Shown piece by piece: positions 17,495-26,736 of a DNA stretch of 64,000 nucleotides (position 1 is its first letter; each line of letters opens with the position of its first letter). Under the pieces are notes generated by a model that saw nothing but the letters and a program-made list of their open reading frames with translations, searched no databases and was not told the origin of the DNA. The DNA is taken from NCBI RefSeq assembly GCF_963677155.1, contig NZ_OY781884.1, forward strand, positions 3,220,501 to 3,284,500, in the 5' to 3' direction. This stretch comes from an uncultured Draconibacterium sp. GTDB lineage: Bacteria > Bacteroidota > Bacteroidia > Bacteroidales > Prolixibacteraceae. Made by a program: the position numbers and the translations under genes.

Positions 17495-17540
17495 AAAGCC
17501 TCGTTCTGTATTTTGATTAATGTATACAAAACGAGGCTTT
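17495..17540. terminator. Bidirectional terminator
   Basis: AAAGCCTCGTT at 17495-17505 pairs with AACGAGGCTTT at 17530-17540, with an inner TGTAT/ATACA pairing at 17507-17511 and 17524-17528. A and T tracts flank both sides. It separates htpG from the convergent minus-strand oxidoreductase gene. Confidence 0.75.
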
Positions 17541-17580
17541 AAATTTTATTTCTGCTGGAATCAGCGCAATCCGCGAGAGC

Positions 17581-18789
17581 TTACTCCCCGTCAGCAAAAT
17601 CCTGCAAATAAGAAAACTTCTCGGTCAACTCACCATCTTTTGTAATGGAGGCGCGTTGGATAACTCCATCTAAATCTTCACCAAACAAACTTGGGAAAAC
17701 TTTTTCGATAAGGTTACGCCCAAAATCAAGCGATGCATCTTTTGGAAGTTCACAAGGCAGGTTATCAACCGCCTGTACCGATACGTTATTCGGATTCGAG
17801 AAAGCCTCTTCCAACTCTCCACTTTGTGGATTATAATCGTAAAACGGATCGGCAATGGTTGCCGCACGTTTTGTCGAAGGAATAGAACCTTCAATATCGC
17901 AGGTAATATCCGAAATCACTCCGATGCGGAATTTATCCTCTTTCATCTCGTCGGCTGTAAAAAGCACCGGTGATTTTGGATCCCAGTACGCCGATGCGAT
18001 CAGCATATCTGTTGCCTCTGCAAACGGATGAAAACTGTTCTCGTATAGTGTTGGATTGTTGAAAAAATGCATCAATTCGAATGGTTCGCCATCAATACGT
18101 TTGGCATAATTGCGGGGCAGCAGCTGTACATAAATAGCTTGTTCCGGCTCCTGATCATTTAAATAGGCCTCGGGCGAAACCCGCATAATATTCATGTGAT
18201 TCAGAATCTCCAAAACACCGTGTGCCACTCGGCCGTCGCCGGTAAGTGCAATTTTTATCGGTGGCAGATTAACCTCGTCGAGGTGTTGCAACATTTCTTC
18301 CAGATCTTCGCATTCGTGTGCCGGTTTCAGGTTAAACAAATCGTGTTTCAATCCAAATGCGCGGAAGCCGTTGTAGGCACCAACCAGGCCGGCAAAACGC
18401 CCAAACCCGATGATACGGAATCCTTCTTTATCGGTCAACACTTCGTAATCAACCAGCTGAATATTTTTTTCTAAAACGGTTTGTAACAACTTACGGTTGT
18501 ACGCTTGCTTTTTTATGGTGTGCGAGAAAAACAGGTAGGTTTTTCCGGGTAGAAAATCTTCAATACGAACTTCTTTTACGCCCAGCAAAACATCACAATC
18601 CGAGAGATCTTCCTGTAACGGAATACCCAAAGCACTGTATTCTTCGTCTTTATAACTTCGTATAGGGCTCGGTTGAACAACAACTGAAACATGCGAAAAT
18701 GTTTGCTGCACTTCCATACATTGTTGCGGGGTTAACGGAACACGCTTATCGGGAGGTGTTTTCCCTTCTCTAAGAATACCTACTTTCAT
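17581..18789 (-). CDS. Alanine dehydrogenase / saccharopine dehydrogenase-like oxidoreductase
   Basis: A 402-residue protein with an alanine dehydrogenase/PNT N-terminal domain (MKVGILREGKTPPDKRVPLTP, a strong family signature, then QPSPIRSYKDEEY) and a Rossmann-type NAD(P)-binding region around PPIKIALTGDGRVAHGVLEIL. Similar proteins are annotated as lysine-ketoglutarate reductase-like or saccharopine dehydrogenase-like. The substrate cannot be fixed from sequence. I chose the ATG at 18789; the frame stays open upstream to 19065, but that extension is Phe/Tyr-rich, has no family match, and overlaps the divergent hydrolase gene. It is probably a cytoplasmic amino-acid metabolic enzyme. Confidence 0.8.
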   Translation of the reverse strand: MKVGILREGKTPPDKRVPLTPQQCMEVQQTFSHVSVVVQPSPIRSYKDEEYSALGIPLQEDLSDCDVLLGVKEVRIEDFLPGKTYLFFSHTIKKQAYNRKLLQTVLEKNIQLVDYEVLTDKEGFRIIGFGRFAGLVGAYNGFRAFGLKHDLFNLKPAHECEDLEEMLQHLDEVNLPPIKIALTGDGRVAHGVLEILNHMNIMRVSPEAYLNDQEPEQAIYVQLLPRNYAKRIDGEPFELMHFFNNPTLYENSFHPFAEATDMLIASAYWDPKSPVLFTADEMKEDKFRIGVISDITCDIEGSIPSTKRAATIADPFYDYNPQSGELEEAFSNPNNVSVQAVDNLPCELPKDASLDFGRNLIEKVFPSLFGEDLDGVIQRASITKDGELTEKFSYLQDFADGE

Positions 18790-19045
18790 GGTTTTGAAAT
18801 TTTTACGAAAGTAAGAAAATTTGTGTACTGATTTGTGAAACGAAGCGATTATAGTTGGACGGAGCAAATGAAGAAACTGCCTGCCGAATGAAATGTTATA
18901 TTTAGTAGTAGGAACAAAGTTGTTTTGATAGTGTACTGAAATGCTGAATAATAGACTACAGCCAATGGATTTTTGATTAAAATAGCTTAAGTTTAGTGTT
19001 TTAAAAACAAATACTATTCTACAATATAAACAAAAACGAAACCCA

Positions 19046-20275
19046 ATGAATCGGAAATTATTCATCCTTACGATGCTTGTTATGTTTTGCTGTTCCGGAG
19101 CAATAAATGCTCAGAAAACCTTCTCGGTAGCTGTCGATGAAGTAAAAAACGGAACAATAAAAATTGATCCGGCTATTCCTGATAATGGGCAAGTCGCCGA
19201 GGGAACGGTACTCACCATTAATGCTAAACCCGATAAAGACTATGCACTTGATGCGGTTTATTATTCGGTAAAAGGAATGTGGGGCGATATGTATCACGAA
19301 AGTATGGAATCGCCTTACGAGGTGGTGATTAACCAGGACACAAAACTGGGCGCATCGTTTATCGAAAAAGAAGAGGTAGACCACCTGGTGGTTACCCAGA
19401 ATGTTCCGTATGCAAAGCCGGGAGTAAAACAATTAAAATACGATGTATTTGCTCCCGAAGGTGCTCATGACCTGCCTTGTATTATTATCATTCACGGAGG
19501 AGGCTGGATTTGGAATACCGAAGATATTATGCGCGGAATGGCCCGCGAACTTACCAAAGACGGAAAGTATGTTGTTTTTAGTATCGATTACCGCTGGGCC
19601 GGAAAAAGCGATGGCGACGAGGTTGGCAATACCATGGCCGACATCATTGGAGATGTTTTTGGCGCTATCGCTCATATTATGGAACACGCAGCCGATTATG
19701 GCGGCGACCCAACCCGGATTGCGGTAACGGGCGACAGTGCCGGTGGGCATTTATCGGCAGTGGCCGGAACTATGCCCAACAAAATTGGTAACGGTGGCTT
19801 TGGCGAAACCGAGGGGGTATTTGAGTTTATGCCATCGTATATTCCCAAAAATAAAACGGTTGATCAGGTGCGTGCTGAAATGATAGCAGCCATAAAAGCA
19901 GCCGCTCCGAGTTACGGTGTATTTGGCAGCGATATTCTGAATCATTATTCCGAAGATCCGAAAGCCAACGATACCTGGAAAGAAGCGATTGCGCCATTGA
20001 GCAATATTCCTAACGCTGAAGAACGTGCAATTCCGCACTACCTTACCCGCGGAACAAAAGATGGTTTAATAACCGACGAGGCCGTTAAGCGATATGTGGA
20101 TGCTCTTGTTGACGCCGGACAACGTGTAGAATATGTACAGGTAGGTGGTGCCGGACATGCGTTTTTCGACTGGAAACCGGATGACAGAACAAAAGCTACA
20201 TTTAAAAAGTACGGTGTGTATTATATCAACGAAATGGAGGCTTTCTTTAATTCGGTGTTTTATCCAAAGAACTAA
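19046..20275 (+). CDS. Secreted alpha/beta hydrolase (esterase type)
   Basis: A 409-residue protein with a signal peptide (MNRKLFILTMLVMFCCSGA...) and two parts. Residues about 25-110 form a small beta domain resembling divergent InlB B-repeats (VKNGTIKIDP, VAEGTVLTINAKPDKDYAL). The rest is an alpha/beta hydrolase of the BD-FAE/esterase kind: oxyanion-hole motif IIHGGGW, nucleophile GDSAGGHLSAVAG, Asp in RGTKDGLI and His in GGAGHAFFDW. It probably removes acetyl or feruloyl groups from polysaccharides outside the cytoplasm, but that is an inference from the family. It is a single gene with a strong terminator 18 bp after the stop. Confidence 0.85.
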   Translation: MNRKLFILTMLVMFCCSGAINAQKTFSVAVDEVKNGTIKIDPAIPDNGQVAEGTVLTINAKPDKDYALDAVYYSVKGMWGDMYHESMESPYEVVINQDTKLGASFIEKEEVDHLVVTQNVPYAKPGVKQLKYDVFAPEGAHDLPCIIIIHGGGWIWNTEDIMRGMARELTKDGKYVVFSIDYRWAGKSDGDEVGNTMADIIGDVFGAIAHIMEHAADYGGDPTRIAVTGDSAGGHLSAVAGTMPNKIGNGGFGETEGVFEFMPSYIPKNKTVDQVRAEMIAAIKAAAPSYGVFGSDILNHYSEDPKANDTWKEAIAPLSNIPNAEERAIPHYLTRGTKDGLITDEAVKRYVDALVDAGQRVEYVQVGGAGHAFFDWKPDDRTKATFKKYGVYYINEMEAFFNSVFYPKN

Positions 20276-20292
20276 CTATAGCTAACAATAAG

Positions 20293-20329
20293 AAAGGCTG
20301 CTTATTCTCAATATGAATAAGCAGCCTTT
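20293..20329 (+). terminator. Strong rho-independent terminator
   Basis: AAAGGCTGCTTATTC at 20293-20307 is perfectly complementary to GAATAAGCAGCCTTT at 20315-20329, with a 7-nt loop and a following T run. It ends the hydrolase transcript. Confidence 0.9.
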
Positions 20330-20387
20330 TTTTATGATCAAAATGTTGAAATTTGTATCTTGCCGATCAACTAAACGATACTAAATT

Positions 20388-22745
20388 ATGAATCTACGTA
20401 AATCTCAACTATTACTTGTTGGTGCAGTTCTGTTAACTGCAATATCGTGTAAGCAAAAATCAAAAGAGGTAAATAACGAATTTACCGGATCGGCAAGTTG
20501 TATTGAGTGTCACGAGAACTTCTATAAGCTTTGGGAACCATCGTATCATGCACAGGCAATGATGCCGATTGATGCCGCTTTTATGGCAGAGCATCAGTTA
20601 CCCGATAGCGAACCAATTGATGTGGAAGGACACCAGTTTCAGGTGGAGTTTAAAGATTCAACCATGGTAATGTACGAACGCGATGGCGGCGAGCTGGTAA
20701 AAACCTACGATGTAATTTGGGCCATGGGTGGACACAATGTGTACACTTTTCTTACACCCTTTGAGAAAGGAAAACTGCAGAATATCCCGCTGGCTTTTGA
20801 TGCTAACCGCAACGAGTGGTTTAATTACCCTATGGCCGGTATGCGTCATTTTGGTGAGGATATGCCCGAAGACGAAGCTTTGCCCTGGAAGGATGATATG
20901 TTTGCTTTTAACTCTGGTTGCTACAGTTGCCACATCAGCCAGTTGAGTACCAACTACGACTTAGCCACAGATACCTATCATACGACCTGGAAAGAGCTTG
21001 GAATTAACTGCGAAACCTGTCACGGACCGGCGGGCGAGCACGTTCGTATTTTCAAAGCATTAAAAAAAGGCGAGGAAGCCGATGAGCTGGGGCTGATAAG
21101 TACAAAAGTGTTTACACAGGAGCAGCACGTTGCATCCTGTTCGCCTTGTCATGCCAAAATGAACCCGATTACGCCAAGTTACATGCCCGGCGATAAGTTC
21201 TTCGATAATTATAACCTGACTACGCTTGAGGATCATGATTTTTACCCCGATGGGCGTTCTTTGGGTGAAAACTATACCATGACCGAGTGGATGATGAATC
21301 CCTGTGCCGAAAACAGCGAATTGCATTGTGTTACCTGTCATACATCGAGTGGGCGCGACCGCAATAAGGACAAGCCTAACCAGGCTTGTTTGAAATGTCA
21401 TAATAACCGCACTGAAGATTTGGAAGCGCATACCGGACATCCGGCTTCGGCAGGACTTACCTGTTTGAGTTGTCACATGCCAAAGCGCGAGTTTGTTGGC
21501 CGCTTCCTGCGAAGCGATCACTCGTTCCGTCCGCCAATGCCCGAGGCTACTATTAAATTTGGTTCGCCAAACGCCTGTAACCAGTGCCATACCGATAAAT
21601 CGCCCGAGTGGGCCAATAAAATTGTAAAGGCGCGCCCCAATGGCAATTACCAGGAAGAAACTTTACGATGGGCACAGTTGATAAAAGAAGCCCGCGACAT
21701 GGAATGGGAGAATGTAGATAAGATGTTTGCAACCATTCGTAATCCAAAAACCGACGATGTTGTGGCCAATTCGCTTATTCGTTTGTTGAATAATTACTCC
21801 GATGCATCGAAAGCCGATGCGTTGATCGATGCGTTAAAAAATAAATCGGAACTGGTGCGCTCGTCGGCAGCATACGGTTTGGGCGGTATATTCACTGATG
21901 AGGTGAAAGCAGCCTTGCTGAATGCTTGTCAGGATGACATTCGTTTGGTACGCATACAGGCTGCTAATGCCATTTTGACCTTTCCCGGTGATGATTTTTC
22001 AGCAGAAGAAAAGACAATAATTGCCGCAGCCGAAAAGGAATATGTTGCTTCGTTGACTTCGCGGCAGGATAACTGGAGCAATCACTATAACCTTGGCTTG
22101 TATCATCAGAACAAAGGTGAGGCAACGGAAGCGTTAAATTCGTACGAAACAGCTGCCCGTTTGTATCCTCCCGCGGTATTGCCGCTAATTAACAGCAGTG
22201 TGTTGTATTCGTATATCGGCAATAACGAAAAGGCCGAGCAGAATCTGAAAAAGGTGTTGGAATACGAACCAAAGAACGAAGCTGCTAATCTGAATCTGGG
22301 TTTGTTGCTGGCCGAGCAGGGGCGTATGGCCGAAGCTGAAAAGGCCTTGCGAACAGCGCTGGAGGCGAGTCCCGAAAACCAACCGGTTGCAGCCAAAAAC
22401 CTGAGTGTGATTGTGGCGCAGCGTGGCGATTTGGCCGGAGCGGTAAAATATGCCGAAATGGCCTATGAAGCCAGCCCTGAAGATCCGGAATATGGTTACA
22501 CGTTGGCCTACTATCAGGTGCAGAACGGACAGTCTTCAGCGGCAAAGAAAGTGCTGGAGCATGTGATCAGTGCTTCGCCCGAATATCTTTCGGCAACTGC
22601 TTTCCTGGTTGAAATTTACCTTAATGAAGGCAACACCGAAAAAGCCATACAGTTGTATAAAAATGCACTGAAAGTAGAAGGTATATCAGAGCAGGATCGG
22701 GCAGCCATTCAGCAATCGCTTACCAGGTTGCAGCAAATTATGTAG
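20388..22745 (+). CDS. Octaheme c-type cytochrome lipoprotein with HEAT and TPR repeats
   Basis: A 785-residue lipoprotein (lipobox LLTAISC, Cys21) with eight CxxCH heme sites in the first 420 residues: CIECH, CYSCH, CETCH, CSPCH, CVTCH, CLKCH, CLSCH and CNQCH. It resembles the cytochrome c554-like multiheme proteins with TPR tails. After the heme part come HEAT-like helices (about 450-530) and at least four TPR units (about 555-780, with repeated N-x-G-x-x-x-x-x-x-G patterns). It sits on the periplasmic side of a membrane and probably carries electrons or has a reductase role. The partner and substrate are unknown. The gene stands alone, with no cytochrome biogenesis genes nearby. Confidence 0.88.
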   Translation: MNLRKSQLLLVGAVLLTAISCKQKSKEVNNEFTGSASCIECHENFYKLWEPSYHAQAMMPIDAAFMAEHQLPDSEPIDVEGHQFQVEFKDSTMVMYERDGGELVKTYDVIWAMGGHNVYTFLTPFEKGKLQNIPLAFDANRNEWFNYPMAGMRHFGEDMPEDEALPWKDDMFAFNSGCYSCHISQLSTNYDLATDTYHTTWKELGINCETCHGPAGEHVRIFKALKKGEEADELGLISTKVFTQEQHVASCSPCHAKMNPITPSYMPGDKFFDNYNLTTLEDHDFYPDGRSLGENYTMTEWMMNPCAENSELHCVTCHTSSGRDRNKDKPNQACLKCHNNRTEDLEAHTGHPASAGLTCLSCHMPKREFVGRFLRSDHSFRPPMPEATIKFGSPNACNQCHTDKSPEWANKIVKARPNGNYQEETLRWAQLIKEARDMEWENVDKMFATIRNPKTDDVVANSLIRLLNNYSDASKADALIDALKNKSELVRSSAAYGLGGIFTDEVKAALLNACQDDIRLVRIQAANAILTFPGDDFSAEEKTIIAAAEKEYVASLTSRQDNWSNHYNLGLYHQNKGEATEALNSYETAARLYPPAVLPLINSSVLYSYIGNNEKAEQNLKKVLEYEPKNEAANLNLGLLLAEQGRMAEAEKALRTALEASPENQPVAAKNLSVIVAQRGDLAGAVKYAEMAYEASPEDPEYGYTLAYYQVQNGQSSAAKKVLEHVISASPEYLSATAFLVEIYLNEGNTEKAIQLYKNALKVEGISEQDRAAIQQSLTRLQQIM

Positions 22746-22788
22746 GAAGAACAAGGCAAAAGTAACAAGGCAAAAGTTGAGAGCAGCT

Positions 22789-22821
22789 GTCATCTCGACG
22801 AGTATGCGAGGAAAGATCTGT
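22789..22821 (+). repeat. Dispersed repeat, GTCATCTCGACG variant
   Basis: GTCATCTCGACGAG followed by GAGGAAAGATCTG at 22789-22821 matches the start of the dispersed intergenic repeat also seen at 10188, 26008, 26647 and 29624. Only the left arm is present here. Confidence 0.6.
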
Positions 22822-22936
22822 TACATAAAAGCAGATTGCAGATTAACGATTTTTGATTTTAGAAGGAATTGGCAATAGGCAAAAAGCCCCGACAGGGCGA
22901 AATAACGGTAGCCTTTTTTTGCAGCCGGGATTTTTA

Positions 22937-22944
22937 TACATTTG
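22937..22944 (+). promoter_or_regulatory. -7 box TACATTTG for the DUF3124 gene
   Basis: A perfect TAnnTTTG match 17 bp before the ATG at 22961. A TTTG at 22918-22921 may be the -33 element, although the 15-bp spacing is shorter than the usual 19. Confidence 0.5.
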
Positions 22945-22960
22945 AACAAAAGCGAGTGTA

Positions 22961-23470
22961 ATGAAACAGCTGTTGATTTTTGTAGTAATGATTGTGGTTA
23001 CCTGTGCCTGTAGAAACCAGTCAGGTTTTGTGGAAGTAAAGCCCGTGAATTGGGAAAATCGCGATGCCAGCAAACTTGTTCAGGATTCGTTGAAAATAGG
23101 CAGTACATACTTGCCGGTTTATTCGCAAATCTATTCGGGAACACAGGAGCGTTTGGTCGATTTAACAGCTACCATCAGCATGCGTAATCCAAACATTAAC
23201 GATTCTCTGTTTATTCATTCTATCGATTACTACAATACTCATGGCGAATGTATCCGTTCGTATTTGCAGGAACCTATTTTTATCCGGCCCATGGAAACTG
23301 TTGAGATAATTATCGAGCACCGCGACAATGAAGGCGGAACCGGTGCCAATATTATTTTCGATTGGGGAAAAACACCTACTGCCTGCGATCCTATTTTTGA
23401 AGCAGTTATGATCTCTACCTACGGGCAAATGGGGCTTTCGTTTGTTACGCGCGGTACCCTTATAAATTAA
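22961..23470 (+). CDS. DUF3124 lipoprotein
   Basis: A 169-residue protein with a lipoprotein signal (MKQLLIFVVMIVVTCAC, modified Cys at about 15-17). The mature part is a predicted beta sandwich with RLVDLTATISMRNPN, DYYNTHGECIRSYLQ and IRPMETVEIIIEHRDNEGGTGANIIFDW, which is the DUF3124 pattern. The function of the family is not known. The gene has its own promoter and stands alone. It is anchored in the inner or outer membrane facing the periplasm. Confidence 0.82.
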   Translation: MKQLLIFVVMIVVTCACRNQSGFVEVKPVNWENRDASKLVQDSLKIGSTYLPVYSQIYSGTQERLVDLTATISMRNPNINDSLFIHSIDYYNTHGECIRSYLQEPIFIRPMETVEIIIEHRDNEGGTGANIIFDWGKTPTACDPIFEAVMISTYGQMGLSFVTRGTLIN

Positions 23471-23678
23471 ATACTTCCCGGAAGCGAAAAGTTATTGTTC
23501 ACTGGGCATTGGTATTTATAATGATATCGTGAGCACTGAGACCGTGGAAAGGTGAGCAGTTGCTAAACTGATAATTGTTAATATTGTATACTGCGACCAG
23601 ATACTATATGTAACGACTAAAAACTCTTTAGATTAAACTCTGATCACCAAACTTCCACGGGCATTACATTTCTGCTTA

Positions 23679-24947
23679 TTACCTTTTTTTTCTTCTAAAT
23701 CCTGGATTTTGATTTCCCCGCTTTTTATTTCGGTTTTCAAAAAACTCCTGTCGTTTACGTTTTTTTTCTGCTTCAAACTCTTTCTTTTCACTGGCGTTCA
23801 TCGGCCTGTCAGTCTGTGGAAAAGGATTGTTGTTGTTAACATTAATCTTAAGTTTTATCAACTTTTCAATGTCTTTCACATAAGCATTTTCTTCCGGTTC
23901 GCAAAGCGATATAGCCACACCTTCTTCGCCAGCCCGGCCACATCGTCCAATACGGTGTACATAGGTTTCTGGCTCGTTGGGTATGTCATAGTTAATTACA
24001 TACCGAAGTTTGTCAATATCAATTCCCCTTGCCGCAATATCTGTTGCTACCAATACGCGTATTTGTCCTTTTTTAAACTGCATTAAGGCCTTTTGGCGTT
24101 GATTCTGACTCTTTTCACCATGGATAGCAGCACTCTCTATTTTTTTATTCCGCAGGTTGCGCACAATTCGATCGGCCCCATGTTTGGTTCTCGAAAACAG
24201 GAGTACCTGCTCTATTTCTTTATTTTTAAGAATGTGTAATAGCAGATTCTTTTTATCGCTTTTGTTGGTGAAATAGATTTGCTGTTGTATGGTTTCGGCA
24301 GTTGAGGAAACCGGATTCACCGCCACTTTTTTAGGATTGATTAATATTTCTTGCGAAAGCTTTACTATTTTAGTTGGCATAGTGGCCGAAAAGAATAGCG
24401 ATTGTCGCTGTTTGGGTAATAGCTTTAGCAGTTTTTTTATGTCGTGAATAAATCCCATGTCAAGCATCCGGTCGGCTTCGTCCAGCACGAAATACTTTAT
24501 ATCTTGTAGCGAAATGTGATTCTGACTGATTAAATCGAGCAACCTGCCCGGTGTTGCAACCAGTATGTCAACTCCTTTCTGCAATTGTCGTACCTGTGGA
24601 TTTTGCGGTACCCCTCCAAAAATGACAGTGTTTAGTAAGTTGCTGTATTTGCCATATGCGTTAAAACTCTCGCCTATTTGAATGGCTAACTCGCGGGTAG
24701 GGGTAACCACCAACGATTTTATACGTCGTTTACCCTTTTCGTGTTGGGTATTGTTTATTAAATGCTGAATTATAGGAATAGCAAATGCTGCTGTTTTTCC
24801 GGTACCAGTTTGGGCACTACCCAAAACATCTTTTTTTTCTAATACCAGTGGAATAGCCTGCGCCTGAATGGAGGTTGGTTCCGAGTAGTTTTCATCCTTC
24901 AAGGCCTTTAGGATGGCAGGATGTAATTTTAAATCTTCAAATTTCAT
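23679..24947 (-). CDS. DEAD-box RNA helicase, RhlE-like
   Basis: A 422-residue ATP-dependent RNA helicase. The motifs appear in order: Q motif (EPTSIQAQAIP), I (SAQTGTGKT), Ia (PTRELAIQ), II (DEAD), III (SAT), IV-V (LVATDIAARGIDI) and VI (HRIGRCGRAG). The C-terminal tail is short and very basic (EAEKKRKRQEFFENRNKKRGN), as in RhlE-type proteins that work on rRNA and mRNA structure, often in the cold. The start is set by the MKFEDLKLHPAILKAL beginning. It is a single gene. Confidence 0.93.
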   Translation of the reverse strand: MKFEDLKLHPAILKALKDENYSEPTSIQAQAIPLVLEKKDVLGSAQTGTGKTAAFAIPIIQHLINNTQHEKGKRRIKSLVVTPTRELAIQIGESFNAYGKYSNLLNTVIFGGVPQNPQVRQLQKGVDILVATPGRLLDLISQNHISLQDIKYFVLDEADRMLDMGFIHDIKKLLKLLPKQRQSLFFSATMPTKIVKLSQEILINPKKVAVNPVSSTAETIQQQIYFTNKSDKKNLLLHILKNKEIEQVLLFSRTKHGADRIVRNLRNKKIESAAIHGEKSQNQRQKALMQFKKGQIRVLVATDIAARGIDIDKLRYVINYDIPNEPETYVHRIGRCGRAGEEGVAISLCEPEENAYVKDIEKLIKLKINVNNNNPFPQTDRPMNASEKKEFEAEKKRKRQEFFENRNKKRGNQNPGFRRKKR

Positions 24948-25231
24948 TATTGTTTTCTATGGTAAACAAGGGCTTACAAAATAATAACCGTGAATAAAGA
25001 GCACATTGCTACCAAACCGCGACCCCTCTGTTTTTGTTCGAAATTGCGGCAAAGATACTACAATTAATTACTTCGTATCGTTGATGTAATTTTATCGGTT
25101 TCCAAATCGACAATGAAAGTTATATTACTGCTGGTCTTTTTTGCGTGGAACTTTTTGAGGGTTAATAAATACCATAGTGCTGAACTTTAAAAAAGAAAAG
25201 CTGTTAAATTTGAAAAAGAAAATAAGAATAT

Positions 25232-25999
25232 ATGCTAATAGTAATATCGCCGGCAAAATCGCTGGATTATAAAACACCACCGGTAACCACAACGTACACC
25301 ATGCCCGACATGCTTGACGAGTCGGAAAAAATACTTCCGAAACTTAGGAAAATGAAACCTAAACAACTCTCGGAGTTAATGGGGATTTCGGCCAATCTGG
25401 GACAGCTGAATTATGATCGTTTTCAAACCTGGCATCAGCCATTTACACCCGAAAATGCCAAGCAAGCTGTTCTGGCTTTTAGTGGCGATGTTTTTCAGGG
25501 ACTGGAGGCCGGTACATTGAGTGAAAAGCAGTTGCTGAAATTGCAATCGAAGTTGCGGATTCTATCCGGTCTTTACGGTGTGTTGCGTCCGTTGGATTTG
25601 ATGCAACCCTACCGCCTTGAAATGGGAACAAAACTGAACGTTCAGCGCTCGGCCGATTTGTATGCTTTCTGGAAAAACAAAATTACTCCCAAAGTACAGA
25701 AAGCTATTGATGAGTCGGGGAGTAAGGTGCTAATCAACCTGGCATCAAACGAGTATTTCAAAAGTATCGATACAAAAAAGCTTGACGCAGAAATTGTAAC
25801 CCCACAGTTTAAAGATATGAAAAACGGGAAGTATAAGATGGTCTCGTTTTATGCAAAAAAGGCACGCGGGCTGATGACACGTTTTATCGTGGAGAATGAC
25901 ATTGAGAATGTAGACGATCTGCAGGCGTTTGATTCTGATGGTTATGTCTATAATCCACGTTTGTCAAAGGTTGGGAATCCGGTGTTTACGCGGGGATAA
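25232..25999 (+). CDS. yaaA: YaaA/DUF328 family peroxide-stress protein
   Basis: A 255-residue protein that matches the YaaA family from the first residues (MLIVISPAKSLDYKTPP) through FSGDVFQGLEAGTL, LSGLYGVLRPLDLMQPYRLEMG, NLASNEYFKSID and the C-terminal KKARGLMTRFIVEN. In E. coli YaaA lowers free iron and protects DNA under peroxide stress. The gene stands alone, followed by a dispersed repeat and a terminator. It is a full-length, ordinary member. Confidence 0.93.
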   Translation: MLIVISPAKSLDYKTPPVTTTYTMPDMLDESEKILPKLRKMKPKQLSELMGISANLGQLNYDRFQTWHQPFTPENAKQAVLAFSGDVFQGLEAGTLSEKQLLKLQSKLRILSGLYGVLRPLDLMQPYRLEMGTKLNVQRSADLYAFWKNKITPKVQKAIDESGSKVLINLASNEYFKSIDTKKLDAEIVTPQFKDMKNGKYKMVSFYAKKARGLMTRFIVENDIENVDDLQAFDSDGYVYNPRLSKVGNPVFTRG

Positions 26000-26007
26000 A
26001 TCCATAT

Positions 26008-26088
26008 CGTTATTTCGACGAAGAATGAGGAGAAATTTGTTACTTCTCAACCACATTGGTACAGATTTCTCACTGCGTTCGAAATGAC
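26008..26088. repeat. Dispersed repeat element with two arms
   Basis: A left arm at 26008-26034 (GTTATTTCGACGAAG... then GAGGAGAAATTTG) and a right arm at 26062-26088 (ACAGATTTCTCACTGCG, then TTCGAAATGAC) are inverted relative to each other. The right arm is an almost exact inverted copy of 10188-10214. This is the clearest complete copy of the family in the window. Confidence 0.75.
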
Positions 26089-26118
26089 AACAATTCTTTG
26101 TGGAAGTGACAACAAACA

Positions 26119-26155
26119 AAAATGCCATCTCTGTATCAAACAAAGCTGGCATTTT
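26119..26155. terminator. Terminator between yaaA and the DUF3127 gene
   Basis: AAAATGCCA at 26119-26127 pairs with TGGCATTTT at 26147-26155, with A and T tracts on the two sides. It can serve both convergent genes. Confidence 0.7.
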
Positions 26156-26187
26156 TTATTAATCGATAATTCTTAATTGTTCATCCT

Positions 26188-26559
26188 TTAAAACGGTAAA
26201 TCACCTGCCGAATCTTCCGATGGTTCGGGTGGAATATCGTCCATGCCAAATTCTGGTGGAGGCTCCGGCAAATTACCGTCTGCACTCACTTTGTCAATCT
26301 TCCAGGCATTAATGTTGTGAAACCAGCGACCGTTATATTCGCGTGATTCCAGGTTGAAAGACACATCAACTTCCTCTCCGGCAGACAGTCCCTTTACCAA
26401 ATCTACTTTGTCGCCAAACAAAGTAAAACATACTTTGCGTGGGTACTGTTCGTCTGTTTCAATTACAAATTCTTGTTTGCTCCATTCTTTCCCTGCACGG
26501 CTCACTCCAGATTCAGGTTTTAAAATCTGCTCAACTTTTCCTTTTACGCTTAATGCCAT
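26188..26559 (-). CDS. DUF3127 OB-fold-like protein with SSB-like acidic tail
   Basis: A 123-residue protein of the DUF3127 family found in Bacteroidota. The body (about residues 1-90) has an OB-fold look: SVKGKVEQILKPESG, KQEFVIETDEQYPRKVCFTLFGDKV and VDVSFNLESREYNGRWFHNINAW. The tail is acidic and proline-rich and ends DLPF, close to the DDIPF tip with which single-stranded-DNA-binding proteins recruit partners. A role in nucleic acid binding is likely but unproven. The gene is single and flanked by terminators. Confidence 0.82.
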   Translation of the reverse strand: MALSVKGKVEQILKPESGVSRAGKEWSKQEFVIETDEQYPRKVCFTLFGDKVDLVKGLSAGEEVDVSFNLESREYNGRWFHNINAWKIDKVSADGNLPEPPPEFGMDDIPPEPSEDSAGDLPF

Positions 26560-26598
26560 TTCCTAATTTTTAATTTCAGGAACGAAGATAAAAAAAAG

Positions 26599-26630
26599 AA
26601 ACCCTTTGCCTAAAAACAGACAAAGGGTTT
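26599..26630. terminator. Terminator-like hairpin upstream of the DUF3127 gene
   Basis: AAACCCTTTG at 26599-26608 pairs with CAAAGGGTTT at 26621-26630, with T-rich flanks on both strands. It lies between two minus-strand genes and would end the FKBP transcript that comes from the right. Confidence 0.75.
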
Positions 26631-26646
26631 TTTTCAACAAGTTTTT

Positions 26647-26728
26647 GTCATTTCGAATGAAGGGAGAAATCAGTTACTAAAATGCTATGTAGTTTCAGCT
26701 TCTTCAATCGGTCCTCTTTCGGAATGAC
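26647..26728. repeat. Dispersed repeat element, GTCATTTCGAATG copy
   Basis: It begins GTCATTTCGAATGAAGGGAG at 26647 and ends with the inverted arm TTTCGGAATGAC at 26717-26728. It has the same layout as the copies at 10188 and 26008, and lies right after the FKBP stop codon in transcription order. Confidence 0.7.
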
Positions 26729-26736
26729 AAGGCTTG

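Noticed and set aside
18790-19065. N-terminal extension of the alanine dehydrogenase-like protein
   Set aside because: The 92 extra residues are Phe/Tyr-rich without family similarity and overlap the divergent hydrolase gene start; the family signature begins at the ATG at 18789.
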